A stretch of DNA of 64,000 nucleotides from Streptomyces sp. NBC_00483 (GTDB taxonomy: Bacteria > Actinomycetota > Actinomycetes > Streptomycetales > Streptomycetaceae). The stretch lies in contig NZ_CP107880.1 of assembly GCF_036013745.1 (NCBI RefSeq), positions 6,634,001 through 6,698,000 of the forward strand. The letters are read 5' to 3'. The position numbers were made by a program, and so were the translations under genes. Positions 1-8,668 of this stretch are shown in pieces. The notes under the pieces were generated by a model. That model was not told the origin of the DNA, did no database searches, and saw only the letters and a list, made by a program, of their open reading frames with translations. How positions within the stretch are numbered: position 1 is the stretch's first letter; every line of letters starts with the position of its first letter.

Positions 1-3000
1 TGCGGCTGCGCGAACCGGCCGGTGGCCGACGGGTCGCCCTGCTGCCGGCCGTACTGACCGGTGGCGGACGGGTCCTGGACGCGCGGGAACCGGTCGGTGC
101 TCGGGTCCTGCGGGCGCTGGTGCCGGCCGGTGCTCGACGGGCCGCCCTGCTGCTGGTTGAACTGGCCGGTGGCGGACGGGTCCTGACGGTCCGTGAAGCC
201 GCCGTCCCGGAAGCCGCTCGCCGCGTCGGGCCCGCCGGTGTTGCCGTCACGCGGGCCGAAGACGTCGGAGCGGACGAACTGGCCGGAGTCCTGCGCCGGG
301 CCGTGACCACCCTGCTGGGGCGGGCCCTGGCGGTCGTCGCGGACGCGTGGGAACGGGGCCGTGGTGTCCGGCTCGTCGTGACCGCGCGGAGCGTCCAGGT
401 TCGGCTGCGCGTTCTCGTCGCTCCAACTCGGCGTACGGGGCTGCGGGTTGCCGCCCGGCAGCTCGGCACGCGGGCCACCGCCGCGCGGGGGCAGCATCGG
501 GCGCCGGCCCCGCGGCTCGTTGGGGTCGCTGTGGGTGCGCTGCTGCGGCGGCACGGGGCCGCCGGGAGCCTGCCCCTTGCCGAACGCGTCGGGAGCGGAA
601 GGACCGGAGGGGGCCGAGGGGCCCGAAGGACCGTTGGCACCGGAATTGGCCGGCGCCTGCGGGCCACCGCCGCGCCCGGGCAGCGCCGCACGCGGCCCAC
701 CCGTACCGGCACCGACCTGCGGCCGCCCACCGGGAGCACCGGAGCCGCCCCCGAGGAGACCAGGAGGACCACCGGCGTTGCCGGGCGCCTGGCCGCGCCG
801 CGCGGCGGCGACACCGGCCGCGGCCTGCGCGGCGGCCGGACCACCGGAACCACCGGGGCCGCCCTTGCCGGAAGGCTTCTTGCCGCCCTGCGCGACATCC
901 ACGGGGAGCATGACCAGCGCGGTCGTACCACCGGAGTCGGAGGGGCGGAGCTGGATGCGGATGCCGTGGCGCTGCGACAGCCGACCGACCACGAACAGAC
1001 CCATGCGGCGGGACACCGAGACGTCCACGGTGGGCGGCGCCGCCAGGCGCTCGTTGATCGCGGCGAGGTCCTCGGGCGAGAGGCCGATGCCGGTGTCGTG
1101 GATCTCGACGAGCACCCGCCCGTCGGGCAGCGCGTGACCGGTCACCTTCACCTTGGTCTGCGGCGAGGAGAACGAGGTCGCGTTCTCGAGCAGCTCGGCG
1201 AGCAGGTGCACGAGGTCGTTGACCACGCGGCCGGCGACTTCGGTCGCGGGCACGGCGGCCAGCTCGATGCGCTCGTACTGCTCCACCTCGGACGCGGCGG
1301 CACGCAGCACGTCGACGAGCGGCACGGGCCGCGTCCAGCGACGACCGGGCTCCTCACCGGCGAGAACGAGGAGGTTCTCACCGTTACGGCGCATGCGGGT
1401 CGCGAGGTGGTCGAGCTTGAACAGCGACGACAGCTGGTCCGGGTCGGCCTCGCGGGACTCCAGCTCGGAGATGAGCGACAGCTGACGCTGGATGAGGCCC
1501 TGCGAACGGCGCGAGAGGTTGGTGAACATCGCGTTGACGTTGCCTCGCAGGAGGGCCTGCTCGGCGGCGAGACGCACGGCCTCGCGGTGCACGTCGTCGA
1601 AGGCCGCGGCCACCTTGCCGATCTCGTCGCGCGAGTGCACGCCGACCGACTCCACGGACGTGTCGATGTCCTGGGGGTCGGACTCGGACAGCTCGCGGAC
1701 CAGCTCGGGCAGGCGGTCCTGGGCGACCTTGGTCGCGGTGTCCTGGAGCCGGCGCAGCGAGCGGATCATGGACCGGGCCACGACGAAGGCGCCGACGAGC
1801 GAGACGCCGAGCACGAGCAGGATCAGCGCACCGTTGATGATGGCCGAGCGCTCGGAGGCGTTGCGCAGCTCGCGGGCCTGCTGCTCCATCTGGTTGAGCA
1901 GCGTCAGCTCGATCTTGGACATTTCCTGGACGCGCGTGGTGTCCGCGTCGACCCAGTCCTTGTACGAGCGCTTGTCCTGCGACTTGATGCCGTCGGACTT
2001 CTGCAGCACACGGTTCGCGTAGGTGTCCGCGGCCTTGATCGTGGAGTTGTTCTCCTCGATCGGCTTCAGCAGCTCCTGCGCGGGCACGGCGCCGTAGACG
2101 GCCTTGAACGACTGGATCTGCGATTCCTGGTTCTCGGCTGCCGCGAGACCGTACTGCCGGTCGGTCTCCGAGAGCTTGCCGAACCGGGAGCTGTTGGGCG
2201 GCAGGGCGGCCGCGATGATGGCGCGCTGCTCGGAGGCGTACTCCTTGGCGGAGGAGAAGGCCGAGAGGGCGCGCGTGCGCTGAATCATCTCGGGGCTGCT
2301 GGTCGCCTGCGCCATGTCCGTGGACAGGGAGAGCAGCTCGTCGATGATGCGGGCGTAGGAGTCGACGGTCTGCGAGGAGTTCGACCGGTCCTCGTACGCC
2401 CCCTGCCGGATCTTGTTGAGGTTGATCAGCTCGTGGGCGATCTGCACCGCGTGCTCTCGCACACCGTTGAGGCTGCCGGTCTCGCCATCGGCCTTGATGT
2501 CGGTGGTGCTCTGCAGGAACGTGTCCTGGGCGCGGTCGGTCTTCTCCCGCGTCGACTTGACGTTGAAGTCGCTCGTCGAGGAGCCGTTGGACAGCGGGCC
2601 CGCCGCCTGGTCGCGCTCCTCCTGGAGCGCCGACGCCAGCTCGGTGGCCTGCTTGGTCATCTCGGTCAGCAGCTTCATGTTGTCGAGCTGCTGGATGTCG
2701 TTCAGGGACTCGGCGATCCGCAGCGCGCCCAGCGAGGTCGCCGCGACCACGGGCAGCGCGAGCAGCGAGACGAGACGCGTCGAGATGCGCCAGTTGCGCA
2801 GCGCCATCCGCGAACCGGGCCCCGTGGGGCCCTTGGGCTTCGCCGAGGACTGCGTGCCCGAGCCGGAACCGCCGCTCCTGCCGTCGGCCTCCGAGGTGTC
2901 GACGGACGCGGTGCGTCCCGGGTTCTGGGCGTGCGGGGGCCGGGTGCCGCCGGCTGTCGGGCCGGTCCCGCCGCGCGGCTCCGGCTCCGCCGCAGCGCTG

Positions 3001-3026
3001 CCATCCCTGTTCTTACGTCCCTGCAC
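1..3026 (-). CDS. cvnA: Conservon-type sensor histidine kinase with NIT domain (CvnA family), 3' end outside window
   Basis: Membrane sensor kinase heading a Streptomyces conservon (kinase, roadblock, DUF742 and GTPase proteins normally follow; they would lie left of the window). Translating from the GTG at 3026 gives a basic N-terminus, TM1 at about residues 85-105, an extracytoplasmic nitrate/nitrite-sensing-like helical region, TM2 at about 392-415, HAMP, and a HATPase with N-box (LLAELLENATSFSS, about 605-620) and DTGIG (about 640). I see no canonical HELRTPL H-box, so phosphotransfer may be atypical. From about residue 702 the protein becomes a long Pro/Gly/Gln tail with DPSATGQ/R repeats that runs off the edge. 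A 969-codon open frame on the opposite strand is a GC-rich shadow. Confidence 0.9.
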   Translation of the reverse strand, partial: MQGRKNRDGSAAAEPEPRGGTGPTAGGTRPPHAQNPGRTASVDTSEADGRSGGSGSGTQSSAKPKGPTGPGSRMALRNWRISTRLVSLLALPVVAATSLGALRIAESLNDIQQLDNMKLLTEMTKQATELASALQEERDQAAGPLSNGSSTSDFNVKSTREKTDRAQDTFLQSTTDIKADGETGSLNGVREHAVQIAHELINLNKIRQGAYEDRSNSSQTVDSYARIIDELLSLSTDMAQATSSPEMIQRTRALSAFSSAKEYASEQRAIIAAALPPNSSRFGKLSETDRQYGLAAAENQESQIQSFKAVYGAVPAQELLKPIEENNSTIKAADTYANRVLQKSDGIKSQDKRSYKDWVDADTTRVQEMSKIELTLLNQMEQQARELRNASERSAIINGALILLVLGVSLVGAFVVARSMIRSLRRLQDTATKVAQDRLPELVRELSESDPQDIDTSVESVGVHSRDEIGKVAAAFDDVHREAVRLAAEQALLRGNVNAMFTNLSRRSQGLIQRQLSLISELESREADPDQLSSLFKLDHLATRMRRNGENLLVLAGEEPGRRWTRPVPLVDVLRAAASEVEQYERIELAAVPATEVAGRVVNDLVHLLAELLENATSFSSPQTKVKVTGHALPDGRVLVEIHDTGIGLSPEDLAAINERLAAPPTVDVSVSRRMGLFVVGRLSQRHGIRIQLRPSDSGGTTALVMLPVDVAQGGKKPSGKGGPGGSGGPAAAQAAAGVAAARRGQAPGNAGGPPGLLGGGSGAPGGRPQVGAGTGGPRAALPGRGGGPQAPANSGANGPSGPSAPSGPSAPDAFGKGQAPGGPVPPQQRTHSDPNEPRGRRPMLPPRGGGPRAELPGGNPQPRTPSWSDENAQPNLDAPRGHDEPDTTAPFPRVRDDRQGPPQQGGHGPAQDSGQFVRSDVFGPRDGNTGGPDAASGFRDGGFTDRQDPSATGQFNQQQGGPSSTGRHQRPQDPSTDRFPRVQDPSATGQYGRQQGDPSATGRFAQP

Positions 3027-3595
3027 TAGCGTCGCAACCTCTGGACCAGGCGCCCCGCCCGTATACACGGACAAGACGGTGTCGGCGTCGTTCGGGGGGC
3101 GACCTGAAACGTCCCCCTTGGTCGTGAGTGACCGGCGCTGGCTCCCCTCTCCGCCGCTGCTCGGCGCTGTTTTGCGCCCGTGCGCGCCGGTTCTGTACCT
3201 GCGGCGGTCCACGCGATTCCAGCACAGTGCAGGATCTCCAACAAGGCCCGAGGGGACTGCCGCACCCTGTGTGACACGGCGTAAGAGGAGAGTCACGGGT
3301 CGTGCAACTCGACCTGCCCCAACCCGGTCATTGCGGGACTTTCCGTGTACGCCAGGGGGGTGTCCCGACCGTCGTGATCGCGAGCGGAATAGTGGCTTCA
3401 GTCGCGTAATGTCCGTTTCGCGGGCGGGAGTTGGCGGCCCGAAGTGCCCTATTTGCGAGGTACCCCGTGAGCAAACTCACATGCGGGTGATCGCAACTTC
3501 CCGGCTTTCGGCGGGAATCAGATGTTTAGCCTGACGTTGAAAAGGGATGGCCCACAAGACTCACCAGACTACGGAGAAGGTTCCAGAGCGCAGTC
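3027..3595. promoter_or_regulatory. Divergent intergenic region between the conservon kinase and a small ORF
   Basis: About 570 bp with no convincing gene. It must hold the promoter of the leftward kinase and that of the small rightward ORF. A short inverted repeat GTGAG-caaa-CTCAC lies at 3467-3480 inside an imperfect larger dyad. I could not assign clear -35/-10 boxes. Confidence 0.4.
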
Positions 3596-3784
3596 ATGAC
3601 GAAGACGATGATGTTCCAGAACATTGCCAACCCCCGGCGCACGACGCTGGCGCACCTCGCGGACGCCGAAGAGATCCAGGCCGCGCCGGCCGTCCCGGAA
3701 CACGCGGCGACGCTCCCCACGAACACGGCCAACCCGAGGCGCACGATCCTGATGGTGGCTCCGGAGACCGCCCCGGCGGCGTAA
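3596..3784 (+). CDS. Small protein with duplicated N-x-A-N-P-R-R-T-x-L motif, unknown function
   Basis: A 62-residue ORF starting at ATG 3596, with GGAGAAGG about 15 nt upstream as a distant ribosome site. It has two copies of one motif, NIANPRRTTL (residues 9-18) and NTANPRRTIL (residues 43-52), separated by an Ala/Glu/Pro-rich linker. There is no signal peptide or Cys. It sits alone between the conservon kinase (divergent) and the FAH-gltX pair. An ORF in another frame beginning at 3547 (90 codons) overlaps it, but has a poorer start context and low-complexity content. I do not recognise a family. The internal duplication argues for a real, selected peptide. Confidence 0.6.
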   Translation: MTKTMMFQNIANPRRTTLAHLADAEEIQAAPAVPEHAATLPTNTANPRRTILMVAPETAPAA

Positions 3785-3875
3785 CAACCGGGCCGACGGC
3801 GTCCTCCCCACCGCGTTAGCCTGGGTCGGTCACATCCCACCCGGGCCAACGTCAGAAAAAGGGGCGCAGCAGGCC

Positions 3876-4661
3876 GTGCGCATCGCCAGATTCTCCATCG
3901 ACGGGAACGTCGCCTTCGGCGCGGTCGAGGGCGACAAGCCAGACGAGCTCGTCCTCGACATCATCAAGGGCATCCCGTTCGCGGACTTCGAACTCTCCGG
4001 TACGAAGGTCCCGGTCAGCAAGGTCCGGCTGCTGCCCCCCGTGCTCCCGAACAAGGTGATCGCCTTCGGCCGCAACTACGCGGAGCACGCGAAGGAACTG
4101 GGCAACGAGGTCCCGGACACCCCCTTCGCCTTCTTCAAGCCGTCGACGTCGGTGATCGGACCGGACGCCGAGATCCAGTACCCCAACTTCTCGCAGGAGC
4201 TCCACCACGAGGCGGAGCTCGCGGTCGTCATCGGCCGCATGTGCCGCGAGGTCCCGCGCGAGCGCGTCAAGGACGTCGTCTTCGGCTACACGGCCGCCAA
4301 CGACGTCACCGCGCGCGACGTACAGAAGCGCGAGAAGCAGTGGGCGCGGGCCAAGGGCTTCGACACGTCCTGCCCGCTGGGCCCCTGGGTCGAGACCGAC
4401 CTCTCCCTGGAGCAGGCCTCCGACCTCACGATCCAGTGCACGGTCAACGGCCAGCAGCGTCAGCTCGGCCGCACGTCGCAGATGATCACGTCCATCGAGG
4501 ACCTGATCGTCAACATCTCCGAGGCCATGACGCTGCTCCCCGGCGACGTCATCCTCACGGGCACCCCGGAAGGGGTCGGCCCGCTCAGCGTCGGCGACGA
4601 GGTCGCCGTCAGCATCGAAGGCATCGGCACTCTCACCAACAAGGTTGTCAAGCGTGGCTAG
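3876..4661 (+). CDS. Fumarylacetoacetate hydrolase (FAH) family protein
   Basis: A 261-residue FAH-fold enzyme. This family cleaves or decarboxylates 2-oxo-acid-type substrates (acylpyruvase, oxaloacetate decarboxylase or related), and the exact substrate cannot be read from sequence. Visible family features are [14 protein letters not shown] at about residue 60, the metal-ligand region [12 protein letters not shown] at about 109, ANDVTARD at about 142 and the C-terminal [10 protein letters not shown]. The length is typical of the short bacterial FAH proteins. The start is GTG 3876, preceded by AAAAAGGGG. Its stop codon lies inside the beginning of gltX, so the two genes are translationally coupled. 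Confidence 0.88.
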   Translation: MRIARFSIDGNVAFGAVEGDKPDELVLDIIKGIPFADFELSGTKVPVSKVRLLPPVLPNKVIAFGRNYAEHAKELGNEVPDTPFAFFKPSTSVIGPDAEIQYPNFSQELHHEAELAVVIGRMCREVPRERVKDVVFGYTAANDVTARDVQKREKQWARAKGFDTSCPLGPWVETDLSLEQASDLTIQCTVNGQQRQLGRTSQMITSIEDLIVNISEAMTLLPGDVILTGTPEGVGPLSVGDEVAVSIEGIGTLTNKVVKRG

Positions 4662-6129
4662 CGCACCCGTACGCGTCCGTTTCTGCCCCTCGCCCACCGG
4701 TAACCCCCACGTGGGCCTGGTCCGCACCGCCCTGTTCAACTGGGCCTTCGCGCGCCACAACCAGGGCACCCTGGTCTTCCGCATCGAGGACACCGACGCG
4801 GCCCGCGACAGCGAGGAGTCGTACGAGCAGCTCCTCGACGCGATGCGCTGGCTCGGCTTCGACTGGGACGAGGGCCCGGAGGTCGGCGGCCCGCACGCGC
4901 CGTACCGCCAGTCCCAGCGGATGGACATCTACAAGGACGTCGCCGACAAGCTCGTCGAGGCCGGCCGGGCCTACCCCTGCTACTGCTCCACCGAGGAGCT
5001 GGACGAGCGCCGCGATGCCGCCCGCGCCGCAGGCAAGCCCTCCGGCTACGACGGCCACTGCCGCGACCTCACCGCCGAGCAGAAGGCCGCGTACGAGGCC
5101 GAGGGCCGCAAGCCCATCGTCCGCTTCCGCATGCCCGACGAGCGGATCACGTTCAACGACCTGGTCCGCGGCGAGATCTCGTACGAGCCGGAGAACGTCC
5201 CGGACTACGGCATCGTCCGTGCCAACGGCGCTCCGCTCTACACGCTCGTCAACCCGGTCGACGACGCCCTGATGGAGATCACCCACGTCCTGCGCGGCGA
5301 GGACCTGCTCTCCTCCACCCCGCGCCAGATCGCCCTCTACTGGGCGCTCAAGGACCTGGGGCTCGCCAAGCTGGTGCCCGAGTTCGGCCACCTCCCGTAC
5401 GTCATGGGCGAGGGCAACAAGAAGCTGTCGAAGCGCGACCCGCAGAGCAGCCTCAACCTCTACCGCGAGCGCGGCTTCCTCCCGGAGGGCCTGCTCAACT
5501 ACCTCTCGCTCCTCGGCTGGTCCCTCTCCGCCGACCGCGACATCTTCTCCATCGAAGAGATGGTCGCGGCCTTCGACGTCAAGGACGTCCAGCCGAACCC
5601 GGCCCGCTTCGACCTCAAGAAGTGCGAGTCGATCAACGGCGACCACATCCGCCTGCTCGACCCCAAGGAGTTCGCGGCCCGCTGCGAGCCCTGGCTGAAG
5701 GCTCCCGTCGCCCCGTGGGCCCCCGAGGACTTCGACGAGGCGAAGTGGGCGGCGATCGCCCCCCACGCCCAGACCCGCCTCAAGGTCCTCTCCGAGATCA
5801 CGGACAACGTGGACTTCCTCTTCCTCTCCGAGCCGGTCTTCGACGAGGCGAGCTGGACGAAGGCCATGAAGGAGGGCTCCGACGCGCTCCTGAGGACGGC
5901 CCGCGAGAAGCTGGACGCCGCCGACTGGAACTCGCCCGAGTCCCTCAAGGAGGCCGTCCTGGCCGCCGGCGAGGCCCACGGCCTGAAGCTCGGCAAGGCC
6001 CAGGCCCCGGTCCGGGTGGCCGTCACCGGCCGCACCATCGGCCTGCCCCTCTTCGAGTCCCTCGAGATCCTGGGCAAGGAGACGACCTTCGCCCGCATCG
6101 ACGCGGCCCTGGCAAAGCTCACCGCGTAA
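4654..6129 (+). CDS. gltX: Glutamyl-tRNA synthetase
   Basis: Charges tRNA-Glu with glutamate in the cytoplasm; in actinobacteria this enzyme also mischarges tRNA-Gln for the amidotransferase route. It is a class I synthetase with the HIGH-type motif [10 protein letters not shown] near the N-terminus and the KMSKS-type motif KKLSKR at about residue 258. At 491 residues it has normal length. I chose GTG 4654 because AACAAGG lies about 9 nt upstream and the protein then begins [16 protein letters not shown]; an in-frame TTG at 4645 is possible. It overlaps the FAH gene by 8 nt. It lies 0.9 kb upstream of an array carrying its own substrates, tRNA-Glu and tRNA-Gln. Confidence 0.97.
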   Translation: MASAPVRVRFCPSPTGNPHVGLVRTALFNWAFARHNQGTLVFRIEDTDAARDSEESYEQLLDAMRWLGFDWDEGPEVGGPHAPYRQSQRMDIYKDVADKLVEAGRAYPCYCSTEELDERRDAARAAGKPSGYDGHCRDLTAEQKAAYEAEGRKPIVRFRMPDERITFNDLVRGEISYEPENVPDYGIVRANGAPLYTLVNPVDDALMEITHVLRGEDLLSSTPRQIALYWALKDLGLAKLVPEFGHLPYVMGEGNKKLSKRDPQSSLNLYRERGFLPEGLLNYLSLLGWSLSADRDIFSIEEMVAAFDVKDVQPNPARFDLKKCESINGDHIRLLDPKEFAARCEPWLKAPVAPWAPEDFDEAKWAAIAPHAQTRLKVLSEITDNVDFLFLSEPVFDEASWTKAMKEGSDALLRTAREKLDAADWNSPESLKEAVLAAGEAHGLKLGKAQAPVRVAVTGRTIGLPLFESLEILGKETTFARIDAALAKLTA

Positions 6130-6167
6130 CCACGCGCGCGTAGCCCGCTGCGTCGCGTGTAGACCCT

Positions 6168-6202
6168 GAAAGACCCGGAAGCGAACGGCTTCCGGGTCTT
6201 TC
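6168..6202 (+). terminator. Strong hairpin terminator after gltX
   Basis: A perfect 15-bp stem (GAAAGACCCGGAAGC paired with its complement) around the loop gaacg, 38 nt after the gltX stop codon. Confidence 0.85.
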
Positions 6203-6219
6203 GGCGTTACGGTCATGAC

Positions 6220-6951
6220 ATGCCGCACAGCACGCCGATCAAGGCCATCGTCTGGGACGTGGATGACACGATCTTCGACTACGCGACGGCCGACACCGTC
6301 GGGATGCGCGCCCACCTCGACGCGGAGGGGCTGCTCGACGGCTTCGGGAGCGTCGAGGAGGCGCTCGTGCGGTGGCGGGCCACCACGCGCGAGCACTGGG
6401 CCCGGTTCGAGGCGGGAGAGTCCGACTGGGAGGGGCAGCGCAGGGACCGCGTGCGCAGCTTCGTGGGGCGCGCCATGGAGGCCGAGGAGGCCGACGGCTG
6501 GTTCGCCCGCTATCGCGGCCACTACGAGGCCGCGTGGAGCCTCTTCCCCGACACCGTCCCGGCCCTCGACACCCTCGCCGACGGCTACCGGCACGCGGTG
6601 CTGTCCAACTCCTCGCTGCACAACCAGGACCGCAAGCTGCGCGTCCTCGGTGTGCGCGACCGCTTCGAGGCCGTCCTGTGCGCCGCCGAACTCGGCGTCG
6701 CCAAGCCCGAGGCGGCCGCCTTCCACGCCGTCTGCGAGGAGCTCTCCCTGGAGCCGCACGAGATCGCGTACGTCGGTGATCAGCCCGACACGGACGCCCG
6801 CGGAGCCGTCGACGCGGGCCTGAGCGGAATCTGGCTCGACCGCGCTGAACTGGGCGGCAGGCCCGAACTCGTACGCATCACAGGGCTCGGGCAACTGCCT
6901 GCGCTGTTGGCCGGGGATACCCGTTTTGGAGCGCAGTCCACCTTCGGGTAA
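6220..6951 (+). CDS. HAD-superfamily hydrolase
   Basis: A 243-residue haloacid-dehalogenase-like phosphatase. Motif I DVDDT (nucleophile Asp and acid/base Asp) is at residues 12-16, motif II SNSS is near the middle, a conserved Lys follows in GVAKPEA, and motif IV YVGDQPDTDARGAVDAG is near the end. The alpha-helical cap between motifs I and II matches subfamily I enzymes (phosphoglycolate phosphatase/YjjG-like). The substrate is unknown. ATG 6220 gives the best N-terminus (MPHSTPIKAIVWDVDDT), although no strong Shine-Dalgarno is visible. The gltX terminator immediately precedes it, so it likely has its own promoter. Confidence 0.85.
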   Translation: MPHSTPIKAIVWDVDDTIFDYATADTVGMRAHLDAEGLLDGFGSVEEALVRWRATTREHWARFEAGESDWEGQRRDRVRSFVGRAMEAEEADGWFARYRGHYEAAWSLFPDTVPALDTLADGYRHAVLSNSSLHNQDRKLRVLGVRDRFEAVLCAAELGVAKPEAAAFHAVCEELSLEPHEIAYVGDQPDTDARGAVDAGLSGIWLDRAELGGRPELVRITGLGQLPALLAGDTRFGAQSTFG

Positions 6952-6954
6952 TGT
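6926..6954 (+). promoter_or_regulatory. Candidate promoter for the tRNA array
   Basis: TTGGAG and TAATGT separated by exactly 17 nt, overlapping the 3' end of the HAD gene and about 87 nt upstream of the first tRNA. This resembles a HrdB-type promoter. Assigned by inspection only. Confidence 0.5.
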
Positions 6955-7040
6955 TCTTTCTGCGCCAAGGGGAGCGGGCCCAAAAGCCCGGATCCCGGAA
7001 GCGCAAGCCAAGCAAGATCCCTTCGGGGGTTGCGTTTCGG

Positions 7041-7112
7041 TGGCCTATGGTGTAATTGGCAGCACGACGGTTTCTGGTTCCGTTAGTCTAGGTTCGAGTC
7101 CTGGTAGGCCAG
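7041..7112 (+). tRNA. tRNA-Gln (anticodon CTG), copy 1
   Basis: A 72-nt cloverleaf with acceptor pair TGGCCTA/TAGGCCA, discriminator G, and seven-base anticodon loop TTCTGGT giving CTG. The innermost anticodon-stem position is a T-T mismatch (ACGGT against TCCGT), which copy 2 does not have. CCA is not encoded. Confidence 0.93.
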
Positions 7113-7154
7113 CTCGCAGAGCTCATCTGCAACCGTGGATATGGCATCCACAAA

Positions 7155-7227
7155 GCCCCCGTTGTGTAGCGGCCTAGCACGCCGCCCTCTCAAGGCGGTA
7201 GCGCCGGTTCGAATCCGGTCGGGGGTA
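7155..7227 (+). tRNA. tRNA-Glu (anticodon CTC), copy 1
   Basis: A 73-nt cloverleaf with acceptor GCCCCCG/CGGGGGT, anticodon stem CCGCC/GGCGG and loop CTCTCAA giving CTC. Identical to the two later copies. Confidence 0.95.
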
Positions 7228-7289
7228 CAGATCCTTCCCGTGAGGACAGTTCGGGTCGCACCCACTGACTTCAATGCAGGATCGCTAGG

Positions 7290-7362
7290 GCCCCCGTTGT
7301 GTAGCGGCCTAGCACGCCGCCCTCTCAAGGCGGTAGCGCCGGTTCGAATCCGGTCGGGGGTA
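7290..7362 (+). tRNA. tRNA-Glu (anticodon CTC), copy 2
   Basis: Identical in sequence to the copy at 7155-7227, with the same cloverleaf and CTC anticodon. It follows that copy after a 62-nt spacer. Confidence 0.95.
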
Positions 7363-7400
7363 CGCACTGAGTTCGCAGGTCGTGAGGCCTTGAACTTCTG

Positions 7401-7472
7401 TGGTCTATGGTGTAATTGGCAACACTACGGTTTCTGGTACCGTCATTCTAGGTTCGAGTCCTGGTAGACCAG
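7401..7472 (+). tRNA. tRNA-Gln (anticodon CTG), copy 2
   Basis: A 72-nt cloverleaf with acceptor TGGTCTA/TAGACCA. Relative to copy 1 one acceptor pair has changed from C-G to T-A with its partner compensating, and the anticodon stem is fully paired (ACGGT/ACCGT). Anticodon CTG. Confidence 0.93.
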
Positions 7473-7494
7473 CTCGATCACGTAAGTGGTCAAG

Positions 7495-7567
7495 GCCCCC
7501 GTTGTGTAGCGGCCTAGCACGCCGCCCTCTCAAGGCGGTAGCGCCGGTTCGAATCCGGTCGGGGGTA
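7495..7567 (+). tRNA. tRNA-Glu (anticodon CTC), copy 3
   Basis: Third identical copy of the tRNA-Glu(CTC) gene, ending the array just before the terminator at 7583. Confidence 0.95.
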
Positions 7568-7582
7568 CTCGCGAACGATCAA

Positions 7583-7613
7583 GGCCCTTCCCGAAGTCGG
7601 GAAGGGTCCTTTT
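7583..7613 (+). terminator. Terminator of the tRNA array
   Basis: Hairpin of CCCTTCCCGA with TCGGGAAGGG (loop ag), extended through a bulge by GG/CC and followed by TTTT. It lies 16 nt after the last tRNA. Confidence 0.8.
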
Positions 7614-7686
7614 CGTGTGCCGTGACATGTGCTGCCGTGACATGTGCGGGCACACGTACGGGAGTTGAAGCCAGGAGTGGACAACT

Positions 7687-7722
7687 CCGGCCGGTCGCTG
7701 CGGCGTTGGAGCGACCGGCCGG
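7687..7722. terminator. Hairpin downstream of ndgR
   Basis: A perfect dyad CCGGCCGGTCGCT ... AGCGACCGGCCGG with a loop of about 10 nt, between the tRNA terminator and the convergent end of ndgR. It probably stops leftward transcription from ndgR. Confidence 0.55.
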
Positions 7723-7761
7723 GAACGGGCAGGGAATATAAGGGGAGTTGGGGCAACCGGA

Positions 7762-8478
7762 TCAACCGGTGCGGCGCAGGGCCTCGGAGAGGCGACCCGC
7801 GGCGTCGATGATCGCCTGGGCGTGCATCCGGCCCGGGTGGCGCGTGAGGCGCTCGATCGGCCCGGAGACCGAGACCGCGGCCACGACGCGGTTGGAGGGG
7901 CCGCGTACGGGCGCGGAGACGGACGCGACGCCCGGCTCCCGCTCGCCGATCGACTGGGCCCAGCCGCGGCGCCTGACGCCCGACAGGGCCGTCGCCGTGA
8001 AGCGGGCGCCCTGGAGGCCCCGGTGCAGGCGCTCCGGCTCCTCCCAGGCCATCAGGATCTGCGCGGAGGAGCCCGCCTTCATCGTGAGGGTCGAGCCCAC
8101 CGGGACCGTGTCCCGCAGTCCGGAGAGCCGCTCCGCCGCGGCGACGCAGATGCGCATGTCGCCCTGGCGGCGGTAGAGCTGGGCGCTCTCGCCCGTGACG
8201 TCCCGAAGGTGCGTGAGCACCGGGCCCGCCGTCGCGAGGAGGCGGTCCTCGCCGGCCGCCGCCGAGAGTTCCGCGAGGCGCGGGCCGAGAATGAAACGGC
8301 CCTGCATGTCACGCGCCACCATGCGGTGGTGCTCCAGGGCCACCGCAAGGCGGTGGGCTGTGGGTCTTGCCAGTCCGGTGGCCGCGACAAGGCCTGCGAG
8401 GGTCGCGGGTCCGGACTCCAGAGCGCCCAGGACAAGGGCTGCCTTGTCCAGAACGCCGACGCCGCTACTGTTGTCCAT
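7762..8478 (-). CDS. ndgR: IclR-family regulator NdgR (amino-acid metabolism, leuCD regulator)
   Basis: A 238-residue IclR protein: N-terminal winged HTH (LAGLVAATGLARPTAHRLAVAL, in part at residues 27-48) and a C-terminal effector domain with GSTLTMKAGSSAQILMAW. NdgR (AreB in S. clavuligerus) is known to bind upstream of leuCD and to affect leucine and methionine metabolism and secondary metabolism. The divergent arrangement with leuC here is the conserved one. ATG 8478 was chosen because the family begins MDNSSGVGVLDKAALVL; an upstream in-frame start at 8499 would add seven unlikely residues. Its operator probably lies in the shared intergenic region. Confidence 0.93.
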   Translation of the reverse strand: MDNSSGVGVLDKAALVLGALESGPATLAGLVAATGLARPTAHRLAVALEHHRMVARDMQGRFILGPRLAELSAAAGEDRLLATAGPVLTHLRDVTGESAQLYRRQGDMRICVAAAERLSGLRDTVPVGSTLTMKAGSSAQILMAWEEPERLHRGLQGARFTATALSGVRRRGWAQSIGEREPGVASVSAPVRGPSNRVVAAVSVSGPIERLTRHPGRMHAQAIIDAAGRLSEALRRTG

Positions 8479-8668
8479 GCGTCGATACTCCCGTCTCACT
8501 CTGTGAAACGCAAGTTCAATTTTCCGTGGAACTTGCCACCCTGTACGTCACACCGGCCCGTGGACCAAACGGGCCCGGCCGTTGGCGTCCGGTACGAGGG
8601 GTACGGGCGACGGCGATCCGAAATCTCTAGTTGGGCCGGCGCACCTCAAGCCGGTCGGAGGGAAAGCG
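8479..8668. promoter_or_regulatory. Divergent ndgR/leuC promoter region with candidate NdgR operator
   Basis: A 190-bp divergent region. The inverted repeat GCAAGTTC (8510-8517) with GAACTTGC (8529-8536), spaced by 11 nt, lies 31-58 bp before the ndgR start and is a good IclR-type operator candidate. A strong Shine-Dalgarno GGAGGGAA precedes leuC. The operator assignment is inference. Confidence 0.5.

Noticed and set aside
120..3029. A 969-codon open frame on the + strand
   Set aside because: It is antisense to the conservon kinase, whose reverse-strand translation shows NIT, HAMP and HATPase features. The + frame is Arg/Gly-rich with no domains, as expected for a shadow in high-GC DNA.
4648..7011. 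A 787-codon reverse frame covering gltX and the HAD gene
   Set aside because: It is antisense to two well-supported genes, crosses the gltX terminator and shows no recognisable domain.
7041..7567. Regularly spaced identical blocks resembling a CRISPR array
   Set aside because: The blocks are tRNA-Glu and tRNA-Gln genes with full cloverleafs; spacers are of unequal length and no cas genes are present.
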